A DNA stretch of 13,629 nucleotides from Actinomycetales bacterium UBA1416 (GTDB lineage: Bacteria > Actinomycetota > Actinomycetes > Actinomycetales > Actinomycetaceae), in the NCBI GenBank assembly GCA_002304945.1, contig DBPQ01000030.1, positions 1 to 13,629 of the forward strand, in the 5' to 3' direction. This document shows, piece by piece, positions 1-8,372 of the stretch. The translations under genes were made by a program, and so were the position numbers. Within the stretch, counting starts at the first letter, position 1, and every line of letters begins with the position of its first letter. The notes under the pieces are model-generated. The model had not been told where the DNA came from, ran no database searches, and saw only the letters and a program-made list of their open reading frames with translations.

Positions 1-10
1 GCATTGGTAG

Positions 11-53
11 TCAGGGGCGCGGTGCCGTTGCCGGCCCGTTTCCCCATCCCCCT
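11..53 (-). ncRNA. candidate group II intron domain VI
   Basis: Directly after domain V on the minus strand, a GGGG run (around 42-46) can pair with a CCCC run (around 13-17). Inside it lies a GCCG-GCAA-CGGC hairpin (35-24) with a GNRA loop and an unpaired A after it. The position and stem shape suit domain VI, which carries the branch-point adenosine. I cannot decide which A is the branch point or where the intron ends. Confidence 0.45.
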
Positions 54-56
54 TTC

Positions 57-89
57 AATCCGTGCGTGCGGTTTTCCCGCACACGGCTT
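57..89 (-). ncRNA. group II intron domain V hairpin
   Basis: Read on the minus strand, this begins with the catalytic AGC triad (88-86). The lower helix CCGTG/CACGG pairs 86-82 with 60-64. A two-nucleotide CG bulge on the 3' side (66-65) and an upper helix TGCGG/CCGCA (81-77 with 71-67) follow. The loop is GAAAA, one base longer than the usual GNRA tetraloop. AGC triad, five-base-pair lower helix and dinucleotide bulge match the group II catalytic domain. Its position 22 bases downstream of the maturase stop codon fits. The odd loop may be natural variation or decay. Confidence 0.8.
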
Positions 90-111
90 ACCGATGGTCT
101 TCTTGACATTG

Positions 112-867
112 TTACGCAGCCTGCGGGTAACGCACGGTCCCACGGAGCCGGTAAAGGCCCCGCTGGTTCAACCAGTCCTCAGTCCACTGATCAGCAACGC
201 CGGCACGCAGGTTGCGGCCCCGCTTCTTCACCTGAAGGCGGAACAATCGCATGGTCACGTACCAATCGATCTGACGGAACTTGTCGGCGGCATTACCGGT
301 ACGGAAGTAGTTTCCCCAACCACGCAGGATCGGGGTCAGCTCCGCGATCACAACCTCGATCGGGACCCCCTTGCGGTTGGCACCGGTGCGGTCCCGGACC
401 TTCTGCCGTAAGCGCTTCATCGCCGCCTGTGAGGGCCACCGGTGCAAGTAGTAGCGGATGATCCGCTTACGTTCCCACAACCGACCCGACATGCGCGCGC
501 GGAAGTGACAGCCCAGAAAATCGAAACCCTCCCGGCCTTCCCGAAGGTCAACGACCCTCGTCTTACCCGGATGCAACTGCAACCCCATGGACCCCAGGAT
601 CTCCCCGGCACCCGCAAGAGCCGCCTCCACCTGTCCCAGCGTGCGAGTCATGATCACGAAGTCATCGGCATACCTCACCAACAACCCCAGACCACGATCC
701 CGAACCTGCTCATCGAAGGCGTGCAGGTAGATGTTGGCCAACAACGGGGAAATCACCCCGCCCTGCGGCGTCCCAGCGACCGTCCGCTCAAGACCCCCCG
801 CCGTCATCACCCCCGCTCGCAGCCACAGCCCGACCAGTTTCAGCACCCGCCGATCCGAGACCCGCCG
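112..867 (-). pseudogene. group II intron reverse transcriptase/maturase, N-terminally truncated
   Basis: C-terminal half of a group II intron-encoded reverse transcriptase/maturase, which copies intron RNA into DNA and helps it splice. Counting from the first usable GTG at 846 (244 residues): RT block 4 TPQGGVISPLLANIYL (26-41), the active-site YADD (59-62), block 6 LHPGKTRVV (91-99), block 7 FDFLGCHF (108-115), and maturase domain X with RGWGNYFRTGNA (175-186). The frame stays open upstream and remains family-like for a few residues (RRVSDRRV) to about 867, then similarity vanishes. The N-terminal RT0 to RT3 region, including one catalytic aspartate, is missing; the family is usually over 400 residues. 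No HNH endonuclease domain follows domain X. The protein cannot be a working polymerase. No start signal is seen at the truncated end. Confidence 0.85.
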
Positions 868-1409
868 TGCTGCGGGGTGGCGTCGGACGGGTCACCGTGC
901 GCGGCGTGGCCGAACTCGCCGGCACCACCACCCGCGCCGTCTACGTCCGCTTCGGCGGGCGGGAGGGCCTGCTGCGTGCGCTCTACCGGGACGCGGCGAT
1001 GCAGATGACCGGCCACCACCACGCCGTCCCGGAGTCGGACGACATGTTGGCAGAGGTCACCGCCTTGGCCCTGGCCTATCGCTCGGGAGCACTGTCCCGT
1101 CCGAACGCCTACGCCCTCCTGATGAGCACGCCGCCCGAGGTGTTCGAGCCGGGTCCCGACGATCGCGCCATCTCCCTCGAGAGCCTCGAGCGGGTGGTCC
1201 GCGCCCTCCGGAGGTTCGCATCATCCGGACAACTGGCCGCCTGTTCTCCCGAGGAGGCGGGCCTGCAACTGTGGTCGCTCGTCCACGGCCTCGCCAGCCT
1301 GGAACTGCGCGGCGTCCTCGGCTCGGGTGGTCCCGGGGGCCCGCAGGCAGAGGCCGTGTGGCGGTCCGCCATCGCGACCCACGTCGCCGGCCTGGGCGCC
1401 ACCCGCTGA
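867..1409 (+). pseudogene. TetR-family transcriptional regulator, N-terminus lost
   Basis: TetR/AcrR-type repressor fragment of about 180 residues. The DNA-binding helix-turn-helix is recognisable in VTVRGVAELAGTTTRAVYVRFGGREGLL (residues 9-36; the string is given as two overlapping parts, VTVRGVAELAGT and TTRAVYVRFGGREGLL). A ligand-binding-type helical domain follows to the stop. Most of helix 1 and the native start, ribosome site and promoter are missing; the homology begins exactly where the group II intron fragment ends. A GTG at 867 could in principle start a shortened protein, but I see no ribosome-binding site before it, and loss of helix 1 would damage the DNA-binding domain. The gene lies 110 bases upstream of the DUF368 transporter on the same strand, which makes that gene a plausible former target. 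Confidence 0.75.
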
Positions 1410-1457
1410 GGCCACCGGGGAGACGGATGTCACGCGGGCGGAGCGGAGAGGTCCGCC

Positions 1458-1463
1458 TAGGCT
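1458..1463 (+). promoter_or_regulatory. candidate -10 box for the DUF368 gene
   Basis: TAGGCT fits the actinobacterial TANNNT -10 pattern and lies in the 110-base gap after the TetR remnant, about 56 bases before the GTG start at 1520. No clear -35 box is seen, so the call rests on one hexamer and its position. Confidence 0.3.
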
Positions 1464-1519
1464 TGCAGGAGACCACTCCGTACGGCGCCCGGAGCGCCTC
1501 GACCGAAGGGACTGCCCTC

Positions 1520-2515
1520 GTGAGCTTCTCCATCTCCACCGCCGCCAAGGGGCTCGGCATGGGCCTGGCCGAGGTGGTCCCGGGCGTGTCCGGTGGCACC
1601 ATCGCGTTCATCACCGGGATCTACGAGAAGCTGATCGCCTCGCTCCGGAACATCGACTCCATCGCGCTGGGGCACCTGCGCCACGGCCGGTTCGGGGAGC
1701 TCGCCCGCCACATCGACCTGTGGTTCGTGGGCTCGCTCCTCGCGGGGATGGCGGTGGGTCTCGTCTCCGGGGTGTTCGGCATCACGTGGCTCATCGAGAA
1801 CCATCCCCTGCAGGTGTGGGCGTTCTTCTTCGCCCTCATCGCGGCGTCGTCGGTGGTGGTGGCGCGTGACCTCTCGCGGTTCACCTGGTTGACGGCCGCG
1901 CTGATGGCGGTGGGCGCCGCGGCGGCACTGCTCATCACGAGCGCCGAGCCCGCCGGGTCGCGCAGCTCCCTGTGGTTCGTGGCGGTCAGCGGGGTCCTCG
2001 CGATCTCCGCCCTCATGCTGCCGGGCCTGAGCGGCAGCTTCGTGCTCCTGCTGCTGGGGATGTACTCCCTCGTGATCCCGGCGGTACGGGACCTCCTCGG
2101 GTTCGACCTGTCCGCGCTCCCGATCGTCGCGGCCTTCGCCGTGGGCGCCGTCATCGGCGTGTTCACCATGAGCCGGGTGTTGCACTGGGGGTACGAGCGC
2201 TACCGGGACCAGGTGCTCGCCCTCCTCATCGGGATCATGCTCGGCTCGCTCAACAAGATCTGGCCGTGGCAGGAGGTGCTCGCCACCGAGGTGGACTCCT
2301 CCGGCCGCGAGTCGGTGACGTTCAGCCGATCGGTGAGCCCGTCTACCTTCGCGAATCTCGAGTCCAACCCGGTGTTCGGCACCGATCCGGCACTGGGCTC
2401 CGCGGTCCTCATCATGGTGCTCACCTTCGCTGCGATCATCGGGCTCCACGTGTGGGCGGGCCGGCGCGACGCCATCATCGCGGCGGTGGAGGACAGCCCG
2501 GCCCAGGAGGGCTGA
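1520..2515 (+). CDS. DUF368 membrane protein, polyprenyl-phosphate transporter family (PopT-like)
   Basis: Predicted 331-residue multi-pass membrane protein of the DUF368 family. Members (PopT) were reported as one of two families that return undecaprenyl phosphate, the lipid carrier for peptidoglycan and wall polymers, across the membrane. Two related motifs mark an internal duplication: PGVSGG at 21-26, followed by a hydrophobic stretch, and PGLSGS at 168-173 within a similar context. About eight hydrophobic segments are visible, for example 70-92, 99-115, 124-140, 151-186, 200-220, 231-245 and 293-312. The GTG start at 1520 is chosen because GAAGGG (1505-1510) lies nine bases upstream and because the family N-terminus (KGLGMGLAEVVPG) begins there; an in-frame ATG at 1427 lacks family sequence. 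The stop is 25 bases from the stop of a convergent small gene. Confidence 0.85.
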   Translation: MSFSISTAAKGLGMGLAEVVPGVSGGTIAFITGIYEKLIASLRNIDSIALGHLRHGRFGELARHIDLWFVGSLLAGMAVGLVSGVFGITWLIENHPLQVWAFFFALIAASSVVVARDLSRFTWLTAALMAVGAAAALLITSAEPAGSRSSLWFVAVSGVLAISALMLPGLSGSFVLLLLGMYSLVIPAVRDLLGFDLSALPIVAAFAVGAVIGVFTMSRVLHWGYERYRDQVLALLIGIMLGSLNKIWPWQEVLATEVDSSGRESVTFSRSVSPSTFANLESNPVFGTDPALGSAVLIMVLTFAAIIGLHVWAGRRDAIIAAVEDSPAQEG

Positions 2516-2540
2516 TCGCTGCAGTCTCCTCGTTTCCCCT

Positions 2541-2831
2541 TCACACGCTGAGGTACATCGCAAGGAACGCGCCGTGCATCAGGCCGACGTACGTGGCCAC
2601 CCAGCCCAGCACCTCGCCGAGATTCGTCCGAACCCCCAGGCCCTCCGCCTGCCACACCCTCGCGAGCGCCCACGGGCCGAGCACCACGCCGAACAGGAAC
2701 AGCCCGATGAAGCCGAGCCGGACGGCAGACAGGGCGACCTGCTCGCCCTCGTACCGCCGCCAGTCCTCCTCGAGCTCGTGCCAGAGGCCGTCATCGGGAG
2801 GCTCGTCACCCTCGTGCCACGGGAGTCCCAC
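2541..2831 (-). CDS. small two-helix membrane protein, function unknown
   Basis: A 96-residue protein not recognised as a named family. The first 36 residues are acidic and soluble (EGDEPPDDGLWHELEEDW). Two hydrophobic segments follow, about 37-58 (VRLGFIGLFLFGVVLGPWAL) and 74-95 (VLGWVATYVGLMHGAFLAMY), joined by a short loop. The GTG at 2831 is a guess: GGAGG lies 11 bases upstream, while the longer open frame runs back into hutH antisense sequence with no protein-like character. The gene is divergent from hutH, whose start is 79 bases away, and convergent with the DUF368 gene. Polar-then-hydrophobic composition argues for a real gene, since the opposite frames in this stretch are arginine/proline rich and featureless. 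Role unknown. Confidence 0.55.
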   Translation of the reverse strand: MGLPWHEGDEPPDDGLWHELEEDWRRYEGEQVALSAVRLGFIGLFLFGVVLGPWALARVWQAEGLGVRTNLGEVLGWVATYVGLMHGAFLAMYLSV

Positions 2832-2883
2832 TCCCCCATCATCCTCCGCAATCGTCGAGCATGCCCTGCTGCGGCCCGGGGCG

Positions 2884-2905
2884 TACCGTGTGAGGGCGAA
2901 GGAGG
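2884..2905 (+). promoter_or_regulatory. candidate hutH -10 box and ribosome-binding site
   Basis: TACCGT (2884-2889) fits TANNNT, and GAAGGAGG (2898-2905) is a strong Shine-Dalgarno sequence five bases before the ATG at 2911. The ribosome site fixes the hutH start firmly; the -10 assignment is weaker because no -35 is obvious. Confidence 0.45.
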
Positions 2906-2910
2906 ATGCG

Positions 2911-4449
2911 ATGACGCGGATCGTGCAGGTTGGTGGGGCCACCCTTTCGGAGGACGACGTCGTCGCGGTCGCCCGCCACGACGCGCGCGTGGCGTTCGCA
3001 CCCGGCGTGCTCGGGACGATCGCGGCCGCCCGCCGCGCCATCGAGGACCTCGCCGCGTCCGACCAGCCGGTCTACGGCGTGTCCACCGGGTTCGGGGCCC
3101 TCGCGACGGAGCACATCCCCGCCGAGCGGCGGGTCCAGCTCCAGCAGAGCCTCATCCGCAGCCACGCCGCCGGATCGGGCCCGGAGGTGGAGCGCGAAGT
3201 GGTCCGCGCCATGATGCTGCTCCGGCTCGCGACCATGGCGACAGGACGGACCGGGGTGCGGCCCGTCGTCGCCGAGACCTACGGGGCGCTGCTGAACGCC
3301 GGGATCACGCCGATCGTGCACGAGTACGGTTCGCTCGGCTGCTCCGGGGACCTCGCCCCGCTCGCCCACTGCGCGCTCACCCTGATCGGGGAGGGGTGGG
3401 TGCGCGACGCCGCCGGGCAGCGGCGTCCCTCGGCCGAGGCCATGGCGGAGGCCGGCATCGAGCCGGTCACCCTGGCCGAGAAGGAAGGCCTCGCCCTCAT
3501 CAACGGCACCGACGGGATGCTCGGCATGCTCTCCCTGGCCTGCCACGACCTCGCCCGCCTCCTCACCACTGCCGACCTCGCGGCCGCGATGTCCGTCGAG
3601 GCCCTCATGGGGACGCACCACGCGTTCGCCGCGGACCTCATGGCCCTCCGGCCGCAGGTGGGGCAGCAGGACGCGGCGGCGAACATGCGCGCGCTGCTGG
3701 CCGACTCGCCGCTCATCGCCTCCCACCAGGTGCCGGACTGCCCCATCGTGCAGGACGCCTACTCGCTGCGGTGCGCCCCCCAGGTGGCCGGCGCCGGGAG
3801 GGACACCCTGGCTCACGCCCGGGTCGTCGCCGCCCGGGAGCGCGCCGCGGCCATCGACAATCCCGTGATCGCCCCCGACGGCCGGGTGGAGTCGAACGGG
3901 AACTTCCACGGTGCGCCCGTCGGGTACGTGCTGGACTTCCTCGCGATCGCGGTGGCCGACCTCGCCTCCATCTCCGAGCGGCGCACGGACCGGTTCATGG
4001 ACACGAAGCGGTCCAACGGCCTGCCACCCTTCCTCGCCGGCGATCCCGGGGTGGACTCCGGCCACATGATCCTCCAGTACATGCAGGCCGGGGTGGTGGC
4101 GGAGTTGAAGCGCCTCGCGGTGCCCGCGTCCGTCGATTCCATCCCCAGTTCCGCGATGCAGGAGGACCACGTCTCGCTCGGCTGGCACGCGGGGCGGAAG
4201 CTCCGCCGGGCGCTCGACGGGTTGACGCGAGTGCTCGCCGCCGAGGCGTTGACGGCTGCCCGGGCCCTCGACCTGCGCGATCACCCGCCTGCCGCCGGCA
4301 CCGCGGCCGTCCGCGATCGCATTCGCGCGGAGGTGGCGGGGCCGGGACCGGACCGGTTCCTCGCGCCCGAGATCGAGGCTGTGGTGGAACTCGTCCGCTC
4401 CGGCGAGCTCGTGCGCGCCGCCGAGGCCGCCATCGGCCCCCTGGCCTGA
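2911..4449 (+). CDS. hutH: histidine ammonia-lyase
   Basis: Removes ammonia from L-histidine to give trans-urocanate, the first step of histidine degradation; cytoplasmic and tetrameric in the family. The 512-residue length is normal. The catalytic tyrosine lies in VYGVSTGFG (Tyr55). The self-forming MIO electrophile site is GSLGCSGDLAPLAH, with the triad Cys144-Ser145-Gly146 instead of the more common Ala-Ser-Gly; Cys in the first position is, as I recall, known in other actinobacterial HutH proteins. Further family motifs are NGTDGMLG, VQDAYSLRCAPQV, NPV, SNGNFHG and SSAMQEDHVS. The ATG at 2911 follows a strong ribosome site. It is transcribed alone and converges on hutG with only three bases between stop codons. 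A phenylalanine or tyrosine ammonia-lyase is unlikely given the hut neighbours. Confidence 0.95.
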   Translation: MTRIVQVGGATLSEDDVVAVARHDARVAFAPGVLGTIAAARRAIEDLAASDQPVYGVSTGFGALATEHIPAERRVQLQQSLIRSHAAGSGPEVEREVVRAMMLLRLATMATGRTGVRPVVAETYGALLNAGITPIVHEYGSLGCSGDLAPLAHCALTLIGEGWVRDAAGQRRPSAEAMAEAGIEPVTLAEKEGLALINGTDGMLGMLSLACHDLARLLTTADLAAAMSVEALMGTHHAFAADLMALRPQVGQQDAAANMRALLADSPLIASHQVPDCPIVQDAYSLRCAPQVAGAGRDTLAHARVVAARERAAAIDNPVIAPDGRVESNGNFHGAPVGYVLDFLAIAVADLASISERRTDRFMDTKRSNGLPPFLAGDPGVDSGHMILQYMQAGVVAELKRLAVPASVDSIPSSAMQEDHVSLGWHAGRKLRRALDGLTRVLAAEALTAARALDLRDHPPAAGTAAVRDRIRAEVAGPGPDRFLAPEIEAVVELVRSGELVRAAEAAIGPLA

Positions 4450-4452
4450 GTC

Positions 4453-5412
4453 CTACGGCAGCAGGCGCAGCGCCTCGTCCACCAGCCGTGCCGCGGTGCG
4501 CGCCGTCCGGCCGTCGACGTCGAAGCGCGGGTTGAGTTCCGCCACCTCCAGCAGCCCGAGCTTCCCGGAGGCCGCCACCTCACGAACGGCGGTCCGGACG
4601 GCGTCGAGCGGGATCCCGAACCCGGCGGGTGCGCTCACCCCGGGGGCGACGGCGGCGGGCAGTGCGTCGAGGTCGAGCGTCAGGTGGACCCGGTCCACGC
4701 CCCGGAGCCACGCCCCCACGAACGCCGCGACCGCGGCCGGCCGGGACGCGGCGTCGTCGTCGAGGAACGGGACGTCGAGGGCCGCGGCGGTGTCGAAGAG
4801 GGCGCGCGTGTTGTTCGCGCGGCTGATCCCGACGACGCCATACCGGAACTCCCGTCCCGCCGCCGCCTCGGCGCGGGCGGCCTGGAGGAACGGTGTGCCC
4901 GAGGTGGCGATCGGCGCCTCGCGCAGGTCGAAGTGCGCATCCACGTTGAGGATGCCCCAGCGCTCGCTCGCCGGCCCCGGGTCCGGCGTGGCGCCCCATC
5001 CGAGGTAGCTGCCGAACGCCACCTCGTGGCCTCCGCCGAGCACCACGGGGAGTCCGCCCGCGCGGAGAACTGCCGCCACCTGCTCTCCCAGCAGCGCCTG
5101 CCCGCCCTCGAGGTCCTCCCCGACGAGGACGTCGCCGCCGTCGCGCAGCTCGATGCCCGTGGCGGCGAGGGACGCGAGCGCTGCGCGGAGCGCCGAGGGC
5201 CCCGCAGCGGCGCCGATCCTGCCGCCATTGCGCCGCACGCCCTCGTCCGAGGCGAAGCCGAGGAGCACCGCGGCCCCGGCTGCCGGTTCGCCCGGCGACC
5301 ATGGCCGGATCACCGAGTGCCACCGGGCGTGCTCGGAACCGGGCCCGTCGTCACGCCCGGTCCAACCCCCGGGCTGCCGGAGCTCGGCTCGTGGGCAGGA
5401 TCCGTCAGCCAT
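4453..5412 (-). CDS. hutG: formimidoylglutamase (ureohydrolase family)
   Basis: Hydrolyses N-formimidoyl-L-glutamate to glutamate and formamide, the last step of this hut route. It belongs to the binuclear manganese arginase/agmatinase fold. From the ATG at 5412 (319 residues) the metal ligands are visible: GGGHE with His129, NVDAHFD with Asp158, His160 and Asp162, and LTLDLD with Asp247 and Asp249. LPAAVAPGVSAPA after the last motif is typical of HutG rather than agmatinase (which normally shows DPAFAPG). An upstream ATG at 5421 exists, but AAGGA sits directly against it, whereas it is nine bases from the ATG at 5412. That start overlaps the end of hutI by eight bases, implying translational coupling. 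Third gene of the hutU-hutI-hutG operon. Confidence 0.9.
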   Translation of the reverse strand: MADGSCPRAELRQPGGWTGRDDGPGSEHARWHSVIRPWSPGEPAAGAAVLLGFASDEGVRRNGGRIGAAAGPSALRAALASLAATGIELRDGGDVLVGEDLEGGQALLGEQVAAVLRAGGLPVVLGGGHEVAFGSYLGWGATPDPGPASERWGILNVDAHFDLREAPIATSGTPFLQAARAEAAAGREFRYGVVGISRANNTRALFDTAAALDVPFLDDDAASRPAAVAAFVGAWLRGVDRVHLTLDLDALPAAVAPGVSAPAGFGIPLDAVRTAVREVAASGKLGLLEVAELNPRFDVDGRTARTAARLVDEALRLLP

Positions 5413-6609
5413 TCGCGACATTCCTTCCCCGCGAGCGGGCGTCCTGCCACGCCCCGCCCTGCATCACGGCGTGGAGGAGTGGCACGCCCGGCCGATACGC
5501 GAGATGCACGTGCGACGGCGCGTCCAGCACCACGAGATCGGCGCGCTTTCCGGGCGCCAGCACCCCGACGTCAGCGCGCCGCAGGGCCAGCGCCCCGCCC
5601 GCCGTCGCCGCCCACACCGCTTCGTCCGGCGTCATCCGGAGCTCCCGCACCGCGAGCGCGATGACGAACGGCAGCGAGGTCGTGTACGACGTCCCCGGGT
5701 TGCAGTCCGCCCCGAGTGCCACCGTGACCCCCGCTTCCAGCAGCCGGCGTGCGTCCGGGTAGCGATTGCGCGTCGAGAAGTCCGCCGCCGGCAGCAGCGT
5801 GGCCACCGTCGAGGACGCCGCCAGCGCCTCCACGTCCTCCTCCGTCGCGTGGCACACGTGGTCCACCGACGCCGCCCCCAGCTCCACCCCGAGTTGAATC
5901 CCCGGGCCCTCCGTCAGTTGCCCTGCGTGCACTCGCACCCCGAGCCCCGCGGCCAGGCCAGCCTCCAGGACGGCACGCGACTGGTCGCCGTCGAAGGCTC
6001 CGACCTCGCAGAACACGTCGATCCACCGTGCGCGGGGGGCGCAGGCCGGCACCATCTCCTCCACCACGAGGCGCACGTAGTCGTCCGCCCGGCCGGCGAA
6101 CTCCGGCGGCACGACGTGCGCGGCGAGCAGCGTCGCCTCGGCGGTGTGCTCCCGCGCCACGCGCAGCGAGCGCTCCTCGTCCCGCACGGTCTGCCCGTAC
6201 CCGGACTTCACCTCCACCGTGGTGGTCCCGGAGGCGAGGTACTCCCGCGCCAACCGCCGCACGTTCGCGGACAGCTCGCCATCGGACGCCGCCCGCGTCG
6301 CCGCGATCGTGGTGCGGATCCCGCCCGCCTCATACCGCCGTCCAGCCATCCGCGCCGCGAACTCCTCCGCCCGCTCCCCGGCGAACACGAGGTGCGAGTG
6401 CGACTCCACGAACCCGGGCAGCACGGCACGGCCGCCGGCATCCCACCGGGAGTCCGCCGCATTCCCCCGCAGCGCCGCGCGCGGGCCGACCCAGGCGACG
6501 GCGTCGCCCTCAACCACCACCGCCGCGTCCCGGATCAGGCCGAGCGGCCCCTCCCCGAGCGCCGGGTCGTTGGTGACGAGCTGCCCGATGCCCTCGATCA
6601 GCAGGGCCA

Positions 6610-6610
<1 letters not shown>
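5405..6610 (-). CDS. hutI: imidazolonepropionase
   Basis: Opens the ring of 4-imidazolone-5-propionate to give N-formimidoyl-glutamate, the third hut step. It is a 401-residue amidohydrolase-fold enzyme binding one metal. Visible motifs: the first metal pair in FVESHSHLVF (His71, His73), VEVKSGYG (133-139), AAHVVPPE (163-170), the metal histidine in VHAGQL (His228), DHVCHATEEDV (250-260) and the metal aspartate in LGADCNPGT (Asp302). The ATG at 6608-6610 shares one base with the hutU stop codon (TGATG), and a GGGAGGG ribosome site lies inside the end of hutU. The open frame continues upstream antisense to nothing family-like, so the start is firm. The end overlaps hutG. The family is usually about 400 residues. 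Confidence 0.95.
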
Positions 6611-8283
<1,673 letters not shown>

Positions 8284-8372
8284 CGTCGATCCCTCCTCGC
8301 GGGCACGCACCCGCCTCACCCCATCGTGTCCCTCCGCGGGCCGTTGGTCCAGAGGTGGGACATCATGGCGAA
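8284..8372. promoter_or_regulatory. divergent promoter region between hutU and the metallophosphoesterase
   Basis: An 89-base gap that must hold the start signals for the minus-strand hut operon and for the plus-strand gene at 8373. The hutU ribosome site GAGGAGGG is clear. CATCAT (8361-8366) is a weak -10 candidate on the plus strand. An inexact dyad, TGGTCC and GGGACA separated by six bases (8345-8362), is too degenerate to call an operator. No TGTATATACA-like HutC site is seen. Confidence 0.35.

Larger units (their letters stand above)
1..867 (-). mobile_element. 3' remnant of a group II intron
   Basis: This segment reads on the minus strand as the 3' part of a group II intron: a reverse transcriptase/maturase coding region followed by a domain V hairpin and a candidate domain VI. 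The 5' intron domains I-III and the first part of the protein are absent. Reverse transcriptase similarity ends at about 862-870, where a TetR-family coding sequence begins on the opposite strand, so the element was truncated by a deletion or rearrangement and is not an intact insertion. The 3' splice site cannot be placed and may lie at or beyond the left edge. Without domain I the element should be unable to splice or move on its own. The intron class is not assigned. Confidence 0.8.

Noticed and set aside
60..86. Domain V hairpin as a rho-independent terminator
   Set aside because: There is no T tract on either strand, and the AGC triad plus dinucleotide bulge and the upstream maturase gene identify it as intron domain V.
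2496..2513. AGCCC/GGGCT stem at the end of the DUF368 gene as a terminator
   Set aside because: Only five base pairs, inside the coding end and without a following T run.
2516..2910. N-terminal extension of hutH to an upstream start in the same open frame
   Set aside because: The ribosome site GAAGGAGG before 2911 and the family N-terminus fix the start; the extension is Pro/Ser-rich and antisense to the small membrane protein.
2839..4284. Long 481-codon open frame on the minus strand antisense to hutH
   Set aside because: It is a shadow caused by high GC at third positions; its translation is rich in Gly, Arg, Pro and His with no family motif, while the plus-strand frame is an unmistakable HutH.
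4453..5412. Agmatinase or arginase for the ureohydrolase
   Set aside because: The LPAAVAPGVSAPA segment and the overlap with hutI point to formimidoylglutamase.
8345..8362. Dyad TGGTCC/GGGACA as a hut operator
   Set aside because: The arms do not match well when reverse complemented, and it lies within the ribosome-site region of the plus-strand gene.
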